A program made the translations under genes and the position numbers. From Halomonas sp. LR3S48 (lineage in GTDB: Bacteria; Pseudomonadota; Gammaproteobacteria; Pseudomonadales; Halomonadaceae), in NCBI RefSeq assembly GCF_025725665.1, contig NZ_CP107009.1, forward strand, positions 3,472,001 to 3,536,000: a stretch of DNA of 64,000 bases, in the 5' to 3' direction. The notes below the pieces were generated by a model. The model worked only from the letters and a program-made list of their open reading frames with translations. It was not told where the DNA came from and did not search any database. This document shows, one piece after another, positions 58,087-64,000 of this stretch. How positions within the stretch are numbered: the stretch's first letter is position 1; each line of letters begins with the position of its first letter.

Positions 58087-58770
58087 CTAACTCAGCCTTT
58101 CTGCGAGCGCTTCAAGGTCGGTGACGGTCAGGTCCGGCTCGATACCCCAGGGGTCGAAGGGAGCATCGAGGCTGCGCCGTACCCAGGCGGCGTGCAGCCC
58201 AGCGTGGCGAGCCCCGATCACGTCGAAAGGGTTGCTCGAAATCAGCCAGGTATCGCCGGGGGGCACCTCCAGACGGTTGCGCAGATGCGCGTAGACGGCG
58301 GGATCGGGCTTGAAGCGCTTGATCTCGTCGACGCTGATCACGTCTTCGAAGCGCTCGCGAATACCGGCCTGTTCGAGCAGGCCCTCGACCGCCTCCCGAG
58401 TGCCATTGGAAAAGGCCACACAGCGCATACCGGTAGCAGCCAGCCTTTCGAGGGCACCTGCAGCCTCGGGAAAGGCCGGCAGGCGGGCATAGACTGCCAT
58501 CAGGTGGCCCTTGTCGACGTCGGACAGCTGGGCCTGCAGCGCACGATCGGTGAAGTCCAGCGCTTCGCGTGTGCACTGGCCGAAAGGCACGTAGGCCCCC
58601 ATCAGGCTGCGACGGAAGCTGTACTCCAACTGCTTGTCACGCCAGCGACGCGAGAACTCGGTAGCGAGCGAATCCTTGCCACCCCTGCCGAGCCGCTCTT
58701 CCAGTTCGGTGACCACGCCGTGGGTATCGATCAGGGTACCGTAGACATCGAAGGCCAGTACCGTTGCCAT
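58087..58770 (-). CDS. Type II haloacid dehalogenase-like HAD protein
   Basis: A 227-residue HAD-superfamily protein with the complete active site of L-2-haloacid dehalogenases: nucleophile Asp8 in FDVYGTL (Tyr10 in place of the phosphatase Asp), Thr12, Arg44 in RWRDKQLEY, Ser121-Asn122 in FSNGT, Lys154 and Tyr160 in FKPDPAVY, and Ser178, Asn180, Asp183 in SSNPFDVIGA. The ATG at 58770 follows AAGGAG; a longer in-frame reading overlaps eutC. It is the last gene of eutB-eutC-HAD (77 bases after eutC). Role in ectoine use is unknown; dehalogenation itself may not be its function in the cell. Confidence 0.88.
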   Translation of the reverse strand: MATVLAFDVYGTLIDTHGVVTELEERLGRGGKDSLATEFSRRWRDKQLEYSFRRSLMGAYVPFGQCTREALDFTDRALQAQLSDVDKGHLMAVYARLPAFPEAAGALERLAATGMRCVAFSNGTREAVEGLLEQAGIRERFEDVISVDEIKRFKPDPAVYAHLRNRLEVPPGDTWLISSNPFDVIGARHAGLHAAWVRRSLDAPFDPWGIEPDLTVTDLEALAERLS

Positions 58771-58847
58771 CTGTTGAGCTCCTTGTCTCACTAGACCAGT
58801 CCTCAGCATGGGCGCTGTCGCTCCCGGGCTCAAGGGACGCGGCGGCC

Positions 58848-59798
58848 CTACCGGGCTAGCCGCGACAGCGCGAAGCTGGCAATGGCGGTGTCCTGCACCC
58901 CGGTACCGGTCAGGTCGCACACCGTGATCGCGGCGTTCGATACCCGCAGGCGTTCGCCGCGCTCTATCAACCGCCCCAATTCATGGACCTTGAACGGCGG
59001 CTCGCGCCCTTCATTGGCGAAGATCTTGAGTTCGCCGTTGTGCTCGCTCTGGGCACGGCTGTCGCAGACAAAGGCATCGGCCCGGGTCAGCACCGACTCG
59101 TCTAGCTCACGCTTGTCGGGACTGTCCGAGCCCATGGCGGTGACGTGGACGCCCTCGGGCAGATCGCTGGCCTGCAGCAGCGGCTCCCGTGAGGGCGTGG
59201 CAGTGATGATGATGTCGGCCTGCGCGCAGGCGGCATGGATGCTGTCGTGCATGCTGACGGTGAGCCCCCGGCTGCGCATGCGATCGGCGTAATCCTCGGC
59301 GCCTTCGGGGCGGCGCGCCCAGACGTCCAGGGTATCGACGTTGCGTACCAGACGCAGTGCCTCGACCTGGCGCTGGGCCTGCTCGCCAGCACCGATCACC
59401 GCCACCCGCCGGCTGTCCACACGCGAGAGGTGCTTGGCGGCGATGGCACCCGCCACGGCGGTACGCACCATGGTCAGGTAGCCCTCGTCGAACAGCACCG
59501 CCTCGACCCGTCCGGTTTCGGCGGAGAACAGCATCATCAAGCCGCTGAGGCTCGGCAAGCCGCGCTTGGGGTTGTCGAAGGAGCCGGTACTGACTTTGAT
59601 GGCGAAGCGCTCCCAGCCCTTGATGTGCGCCGTCTTGACGTCGACCTCGCTATTGTATTCCTCCATCGCCATGGAGAGGATCGGCGGCTGCACTGCCTCG
59701 CCGCGGCCCAAGGCGGCGAAGCCCGCCTCGACCTGGCGCAGGGCCTCCTCGTCGATGCCGACCACGGCTTCGATCTCGTCACGTTGATAGAGCTTCAT
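58848..59798 (-). CDS. eutC: Ectoine/hydroxyectoine utilisation protein EutC (ornithine cyclodeaminase family)
   Basis: A 316-residue member of the ornithine cyclodeaminase/mu-crystallin family. AAKHLSRVDSRRVAVIGAGEQAQRQVEAL (split at RVAVIG) is the Rossmann NAD(P)-binding region, followed by ADIIITATPSREPLL and HVTAMGSDSPDKREL. The ATG follows AAGGAGGAG. In hydroxyectoine gene clusters EutC works with EutB, and possibly EutA, to convert hydroxyectoine to ectoine. The eutB stop is 28 bases upstream. Other family members act as alanine dehydrogenases or sarcosine dehydrogenases, but the doe/eut context decides. Confidence 0.9.
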   Translation of the reverse strand: MKLYQRDEIEAVVGIDEEALRQVEAGFAALGRGEAVQPPILSMAMEEYNSEVDVKTAHIKGWERFAIKVSTGSFDNPKRGLPSLSGLMMLFSAETGRVEAVLFDEGYLTMVRTAVAGAIAAKHLSRVDSRRVAVIGAGEQAQRQVEALRLVRNVDTLDVWARRPEGAEDYADRMRSRGLTVSMHDSIHAACAQADIIITATPSREPLLQASDLPEGVHVTAMGSDSPDKRELDESVLTRADAFVCDSRAQSEHNGELKIFANEGREPPFKVHELGRLIERGERLRVSNAAITVCDLTGTGVQDTAIASFALSRLAR

Positions 59799-59826
59799 CT
59801 CTCCTCCTTGGAAACGAATAAGGGAC

Positions 59827-60825
59827 TCAACGACCGGCAAGCTGGCGCGCCCGATCCAGCGTCTCCAGCGCCACGCCGTTGCCGGAGAGGATCAACGCCA
59901 CCCGCTGGCCGCTCACGTCGATGCCATGCTCGGCGAGCGCGGCCAGCCCCACCGCGGCGGCGCCTTCCACCAGCAGCTTCTCGCTTTCGAGGATATCGAT
60001 CATGGCGTGAGCGATGGCTTTCTCCGAGACCTGGAAATGGTCGTCCATCACTTCGCGTACCAGGGCGAAGGTACAGCGATTGTCGAGGCCGATGCCGCCG
60101 CCCAGCGAATCGGCCAGGCTTTCGACCTCCTCTACCTGTACGGGCCGGCCCGCCCGCAGGCTCTCCCACATCGCTGCCCCGCGCGCGAGGCTCACCCCCG
60201 TCACCCTCGTCTCGGGGCGAATGGCCTTTACCGCCGCGCCGATACCACCCAGAAGCCCGCCGCCGGAAAGCCCGACGATGACGCGATCGAGATCCGGCGC
60301 GTCCTCCATCAGCTCCAGGCCGATGGTGCCCTGCCCGGCCGCTATCAGCGGGTCGTCGAAGGGCGGGATCAGGGTCATGCCGCGCTCGCGCACCAACCGT
60401 TCGACCTCTCCGAAGGCCTCGTCCTGGCTCTCACCCACGCGTCTAACCTCGGCGCCCAGCGCCTCGATGGCCGCCGCCTTGTTGGCCGGCACCAGTCGCG
60501 ACAGACAGATCGTCGCCGGCACGCCGAGACGTGCCGCGGCATATGCCACCGCGCGCCCATGGTTGCCGGTGGAGGCGGTGACGACCCCGGCGGCCAGGAT
60601 GTCGCGGCCGTGGTGCTCGATCAGCGCGGCGATCATGTTGGCGGCGCCGCGCAGCTTGAAGGCGCCGGTCGGCTGCTGGGTTTCCAGCTTGAGCAGGATC
60701 TCGGCATCGAAACGCTGAGAGAGCGCATGGGAACGGATCAGCGGCGTACGCACCGCCTGTCCGCCGATGCGACGACGCGCTTGGTACACGGAAGCGAGGG
60801 AAATACCGTGCGGGAATTGCGACAT
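59827..60825 (-). CDS. eutB: Hydroxyectoine utilisation dehydratase EutB (threonine dehydratase-like)
   Basis: A 332-residue fold-type II PLP enzyme. The PLP Lys57 lies in QPTGAFKLRGAANM, followed by ASTGNHGRAVAYAA (substrate loop) and VIVGLSGGGLLGGIG (phosphate-binding glycine loop). In hydroxyectoine gene clusters EutB is proposed to remove the hydroxyl of hydroxyectoine or a ring-opened derivative. The ribosome site is weak. A TTTTC-N7-GAAAA inverted repeat lies about 40 bases upstream (60864-60880). The doeD terminator precedes it, so it may have its own promoter. Biosynthetic threonine dehydratase is the alternative but would not normally sit with eutC and doeD. Confidence 0.9.
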   Translation of the reverse strand: MSQFPHGISLASVYQARRRIGGQAVRTPLIRSHALSQRFDAEILLKLETQQPTGAFKLRGAANMIAALIEHHGRDILAAGVVTASTGNHGRAVAYAAARLGVPATICLSRLVPANKAAAIEALGAEVRRVGESQDEAFGEVERLVRERGMTLIPPFDDPLIAAGQGTIGLELMEDAPDLDRVIVGLSGGGLLGGIGAAVKAIRPETRVTGVSLARGAAMWESLRAGRPVQVEEVESLADSLGGGIGLDNRCTFALVREVMDDHFQVSEKAIAHAMIDILESEKLLVEGAAAVGLAALAEHGIDVSGQRVALILSGNGVALETLDRARQLAGR

Positions 60826-60902
60826 GGTGATGCAGACTCAGCGGCTCGTTGCAGGGATGAAGTTTTTCCAGACTAGAAAAGGTTACCGGGAAGGGCCAAG
60901 AA

Positions 60903-60933
60903 AAAGGCCGCGGGTTCGATCCCCGCGGCCTTT
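60903..60933 (-). terminator. Rho-independent terminator after doeD
   Basis: Perfect 12-base stem AAAGGCCGCGGG / CCCGCGGCCTTT around a short loop (60903-60914 and 60922-60933). On the minus strand it ends in a run of T after the GC-rich stem, about 20 bases past the doeD stop. It is symmetrical enough to act both ways. Confidence 0.85.
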
Positions 60934-60951
60934 GGGTTCAGCTTGGCTGGA

Positions 60952-62376
60952 TTAGCCGACCGACATGGTGGCCTTGACGGCACCTTCGCGGACCAACTGG
61001 TCGGTGACCTTGTTCACCGCGCGCTCGGCGCGGGCAACGATCTCGTCGACCTCGGCGCGGGTGGCCACCAGTGGCGGGGCGAAGCCGAGGATGTCGCCCT
61101 GGGGCATGGCGCGGGCGATCAGATTCTCGTCCAGCGTCGCCGCGGCGATGCGCGCACCGACCTTGTGCGCGGCATCGAAGTGCTGGCGCCTGGCCGGGTT
61201 GACGGAGAACTCCAGCGCCGCCAGCATGCCCACGCCGCGCACGTTGCCGACGATGGGATGGTCGCCGAAGGCGGCCTGCATCTGCTGCTGCAGGTAGGCG
61301 CCGGTCTCGGCGGCGTTTTGCGTCAGCCCCTCGCGCTCGATGATCGCCAGGTTGGCCAGCGCCGCGGCGCAGCCCAGGGCGTGGCCGGAATAGGTCCAGC
61401 CGTGGCCGATGGGGCCGTACTCGGCGGTGCCCTGCTCCAGCACGCTCCATACGCGGTCGCCGACGATCACGCCGGAGAGCGGCTGATAGGCGCTGGTCAG
61501 GCCCTTGGCGACGGTGATCAGGTCGGGCTTGATGCCATAGTAGTGGCTGCCGAAGTCGGCGCCGATACGGCCGAAGCCACACACCACCTCGTCGGCGATC
61601 AGCAGCACGTCGTACTTGGCCAGCACCGCCTGGATCGCTTCCCAGTAGCCTTCCGGGGGCGGCACGATGCCGCCGGTGCCGAGCACCGGCTCGCCGATGA
61701 AGGCGGCCACGGTGTCGGGACCTTCGGCCAGGATCATCTCCTCGAGCTTGCGTGCGCAGAACTGGGAGAACTCGCGCTCGCTCATGCCCTCCTGCTCGGC
61801 GGCACGGTGGTAATAGTAAGGCGCCTCGGTGTGCAGGATACCGGCCAGCGGCAGGTCGAACTGATCGTGGAACGCCTTGAGGCCGGTCAGCGAGCCGGTG
61901 GCCAGGCCGGAGCCGTGGTAGCCGCGCTGGCGCGAGATCACCTTCTTCTTCAGCGGACGACCGAGCACGTTGTTGTAGTAGCGCACGATCTTGAGCTGGG
62001 TCTCGTTGGCGTCGCTGCCGCCGAGGCCGTAATAGACCTTGGACATGCCGGGGCCAGCGAGTTCGATGATCTTCTCGGACAGCGCGATCTGCGGCTCGTT
62101 GGAGTGGCCCACGTAGGTGTGATAGTAGGAGAGCTCCAGCGCCTGCTGGTAGATCGCCTCGGCCACCTCGGTGCGGCCGTAGCCGATGTTGACGCAGTAC
62201 AGGCCGGCGAAGCCGTCGATGAACTCGCGGCCATCCTTGTCGACGATATGGATGCCCTTGCCGCCAGTGATCACGCGGCCCGGCGCATCGCCATGGGCGA
62301 AGTCACGCAGGTGGGTGGAGGCGTGGAAGGTGACCTTGCGGTCGCGCTCGATCAGATCGCGGTGCTGCTGGCTCAT
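60952..62376 (-). CDS. doeD: Diaminobutyrate transaminase DoeD (class III aminotransferase)
   Basis: A 474-residue PLP aminotransferase that in ectoine degradation converts L-2,4-diaminobutyrate to aspartate semialdehyde. Class III features are present: VYYGLGGSDANETQLKI, IADEVVCGFGRIG (PLP-ring Asp), and Schiff-base Lys in LITVAKGLTSAYQP, then GHGWTYSGHALGCAAAL. It is close to omega-amino acid:pyruvate transaminases, so alone the sequence allows other substrates; the doeC and eutBC neighbours support DoeD. A 263-base gap with two hairpins separates it from doeC. Confidence 0.88.
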   Translation of the reverse strand: MSQQHRDLIERDRKVTFHASTHLRDFAHGDAPGRVITGGKGIHIVDKDGREFIDGFAGLYCVNIGYGRTEVAEAIYQQALELSYYHTYVGHSNEPQIALSEKIIELAGPGMSKVYYGLGGSDANETQLKIVRYYNNVLGRPLKKKVISRQRGYHGSGLATGSLTGLKAFHDQFDLPLAGILHTEAPYYYHRAAEQEGMSEREFSQFCARKLEEMILAEGPDTVAAFIGEPVLGTGGIVPPPEGYWEAIQAVLAKYDVLLIADEVVCGFGRIGADFGSHYYGIKPDLITVAKGLTSAYQPLSGVIVGDRVWSVLEQGTAEYGPIGHGWTYSGHALGCAAALANLAIIEREGLTQNAAETGAYLQQQMQAAFGDHPIVGNVRGVGMLAALEFSVNPARRQHFDAAHKVGARIAAATLDENLIARAMPQGDILGFAPPLVATRAEVDEIVARAERAVNKVTDQLVREGAVKATMSVG

Positions 62377-62398
62377 TGTGTTCTCTCTTCTCTTCAGG

Positions 62399-62416
62399 TC
62401 CCCGCCTCGGCGGGGA
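62399..62416. other. Hairpin in the doeC-doeD gap (1)
   Basis: TCCCCGCC-TC-GGCGGGGA, a perfect eight-base stem with a two-base loop, 22 bases upstream of the doeD ATG. No T tract follows on the minus strand, so it is not a simple terminator. It may fold in the doeD leader. Confidence 0.4.
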
Positions 62417-62543
62417 GATGTTCAAATTCGTATGTCGCAGTTAGGGCCGGGATGCGCCCTCTCGCGATGCCCAAGGACGAAACCCTGGGGCTACGCTTGC
62501 GGCTTGCGCGTCGGACCGGAACAAGGTCCCTCTTGCCGGTCCT

Positions 62544-62565
62544 CGATCGACATCCCTGTCGATCG
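62544..62565. other. Hairpin in the doeC-doeD gap (2)
   Basis: CGATCGACA-TCCC-TGTCGATCG, a perfect nine-base stem with a four-base loop, about 75 bases after the doeC stop. No T tract. Could protect the end of the doeC message or be an operator. Confidence 0.4.
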
Positions 62566-62639
62566 CCGCGCGCCGCTGCGCTTGCCCCAGCGCCCTTGGG
62601 TAAATATCGCTCGACGGTCCATCCCGGCCACTTGCTCGG

Positions 62640-64000
62640 CTAGCTCCCGGAAACTGAACCTAGAGCTCCCAAACAGTAATATTTCGTCTCCAGGTATTCA
62701 TCGATCCCGGTGATGCCACCCTCGCGACCCAGCCCCGACTGCTTGACGCCACCGAAGGGCACGGGCGGGCCGGTCATCTTCACCGAGTTGACGCTGACCA
62801 TGCCGTACTCCAGCGCCCGCAGCAGCTTCCAGATGCGGCGGATGTCGTGGGTATACACGTACGCCGCCAGGCCGTACTCGGTATCGTTAGCCATGGCGAT
62901 CACTTCATCATCGTCGCGGTAGGCGGTCACGCCCGCCACCGGGGCGAAGTTCTCCTCGCGCCACACCTTCATCTGCGGCGTCACCCCGGTGAGCAGCACG
63001 GGCATGAAGAAGTTCTCGCCCGGCGCCTGGGTCTGGTCGCCGGCCACCAGCGTGGCGCCACGCGAGATGGCGTCATCGACGATGGCGGCGGCCTTGTCCA
63101 CCGCCTGGCGGTGAATCAGCGGCCCCAGGTCGACCTCACTCTCCATGCCGTTGCCCACGGTCAAAGCCGCCATGCGCTCGGCGAAGTGCTCGACGAACTC
63201 GTCGTGGATCGACTCGTGCACCAGGATGCGGTTGGCCGCCAGGCAGTCCTGGCCGGCGGTCTGGAACTTGGCCGCCACCGCCGCAAAAGCCGCCTCCTTG
63301 GGATCCATATCCGGGCCGACGATAAAGGGTGCATTGCCGCCCAGCTCCAGCGACACGCGCTTGACCGTCTGGGCGCTCTGTTCCAGCAACAGCCGGCCGA
63401 CGCGAGTGGAACCGGTGAAGGATAACGCCTTGACGCGCTCCTCGGCACACAGAATCTTCGAGACTTCCGCCGGCTCGCCCAGTACCACGTTGAATACGCC
63501 CGCCGGGATGCCGGCACGCTCGGCCAGCTCGGCCAGTGCCAGCGCCGAGAACGGCGTCTCGCCGGCCGGCTTGACGATCACCGGGCAACCGGCGGCCATG
63601 GCGGCGGCAGCCTTGCGGGTGATCATCGCCAGCGGGAAGTTCCACGGCGTGATCAGCGCGGCGATCCCCACCGGCTCCTTGATCGTGCCCAGCGCGGCGT
63701 TGGGGATGTGGCTGGGAATGGTCTCGCCGAAGGTGCGCTTGCCCTCCTCGGCGAACCAGCGCACGAAGCTGGCACCGTACTCAACTTCGCCGCGGGCGTC
63801 GGGCAGCGGCTTGCCCTGCTCCAGGGTCATGATGGTGGCGAGATCCTCGCGGTGGGCCTGCAGCAGATCGTGCCACGCCAGCAGGCGCTCGCAGCGCTCG
63901 TCGGCGCGCAGTGCGCGCCAGTGGCCGAAAGCCGCGTCGGCGGCGTCCACGGCTTCGCGGATCTGGTGCGCCTCGAGCCAGGGAATGTAGCCGATGGCCT
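62640..64000 (-). CDS. doeC: Aspartate-semialdehyde dehydrogenase of ectoine degradation DoeC (5' end outside window)
   Basis: An aldehyde dehydrogenase superfamily protein, closest to succinate-semialdehyde dehydrogenases, which in ectoine degradation oxidises aspartate semialdehyde to aspartate. The frame stays open to the window edge, so about 453 C-terminal residues are visible of a likely 480-490. Landmarks are ITPWNFPLAMITRKAAAA (cofactor/active-site region), FTGSTRVGRLLL, LELGGNAPF with the catalytic Glu, and FQTAGQDCLAANR with the catalytic Cys, then GVKQSGLGREGGITGIDEYL. Transcription runs toward doeD. GabD is the main alternative by sequence alone; context favours DoeC. Confidence 0.86.
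   Translation of the reverse strand, partial: AIGYIPWLEAHQIREAVDAADAAFGHWRALRADERCERLLAWHDLLQAHREDLATIMTLEQGKPLPDARGEVEYGASFVRWFAEEGKRTFGETIPSHIPNAALGTIKEPVGIAALITPWNFPLAMITRKAAAAMAAGCPVIVKPAGETPFSALALAELAERAGIPAGVFNVVLGEPAEVSKILCAEERVKALSFTGSTRVGRLLLEQSAQTVKRVSLELGGNAPFIVGPDMDPKEAAFAAVAAKFQTAGQDCLAANRILVHESIHDEFVEHFAERMAALTVGNGMESEVDLGPLIHRQAVDKAAAIVDDAISRGATLVAGDQTQAPGENFFMPVLLTGVTPQMKVWREENFAPVAGVTAYRDDDEVIAMANDTEYGLAAYVYTHDIRRIWKLLRALEYGMVSVNSVKMTGPPVPFGGVKQSGLGREGGITGIDEYLETKYYCLGALGSVSGS

Noticed and set aside
60905..60933. GCGGG-TTCGATC-CCCGC looks exactly like a tRNA T-arm (five-base stem, seven-base loop)
   Set aside because: No D-arm, anticodon arm or acceptor partner lies upstream, and no CCA follows. 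The longer symmetrical stem plus T run fits the doeD terminator; the resemblance is probably chance.
60943..62643. Long open frame on the plus strand opposite doeD
   Set aside because: Composition is Val/Gly/Asp/His repeats typical of antisense to an aminotransferase. No start signal or domain.

Overview
The window is GC-rich, densely packed gammaproteobacterial chromosome. Gene content points to a halophile of the Halomonadaceae (Halomonas-like): an Entner-Doudoroff sugar core with hexR/zwf/pgl/eda, a fructose phosphotransferase system, a trehalose/alpha-glucan island, and the start of an ectoine/hydroxyectoine degradation operon. Genus assignment is inference from gene content. No rRNA, tRNA, insertion sequence, prophage or CRISPR array was seen.

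Layout. (1) 1-10.5 kb, sugar entry: the 3' end of edd, glk, a hexose-6-phosphate mutarotase-like gene and a PfkB-type fructokinase on the plus strand; then fruR (cra) facing the other way and a fruBKA operon encoding a IIA-HPr-EI fusion, 1-phosphofructokinase and the fructose IIBBC permease. Two Cra-like half-palindromes lie in the fruR/fruB divergent region. (2) 10.6-14.6 kb: zwf-pgl-eda (minus) diverging from hexR (plus), with a perfect AT-rich palindrome between them. (3) 14.6-19.9 kb: D-galactonate (De Ley-Doudoroff) catabolism, dgoR-dgoD-dgoK-dgoA, plus a sodium/solute symporter, all minus. The same palindrome family occurs upstream of both transcription units and is probably the DgoR operator. 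(4) 20.1-38.2 kb, mostly transport: a PhnDCE-like ABC system with a fused double permease, RidA, an MFS protein, modABC with modE and a clear ModE box, a SulP transporter with tandem Usp, an EamA exporter, a slipin/NfeD pair, and a YnjBCD-type ABC system. (5) 38.2-39.0 kb: a long AT-rich leader. (6) 39.0-58.0 kb: nine same-strand genes glgA-treZ-malQ-treY-DUF2934-glgX-glgE-treS/maltokinase-glgB. (7) 58.1-64.0 kb, minus strand: doeC (5' end outside), doeD, eutB, eutC and a HAD-type dehalogenase.

How the parts work together. Glucose, fructose and galactonate all feed 2-keto-3-deoxy-sugar-phosphate aldolases (Eda, DgoA), giving pyruvate and glyceraldehyde-3-phosphate. The glucan island holds every step for linear glucan to trehalose (TreY, TreZ), trehalose to maltose to maltose-1-phosphate (TreS-maltokinase), maltose-1-phosphate to glucan (GlgE), branching (GlgB), debranching (GlgX) and chain rearrangement (MalQ). 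No glgC or glgP is present here. Beside it, the ectoine operon breaks down the other main osmolyte class, so this stretch can be read as a compatible-solute turnover hub.

The most interesting points are the merged TreYZ/GlgE island with an embedded disordered DUF2934 protein, a HAD protein with a complete L-2-haloacid dehalogenase active site in the hydroxyectoine operon, the paired DgoR-like operators, and low-complexity insertions inside two otherwise normal enzymes (mutarotase and NfeD). I did not find a clearly undescribed multi-gene system; what stands out are unusual combinations and unexplained members of known systems.
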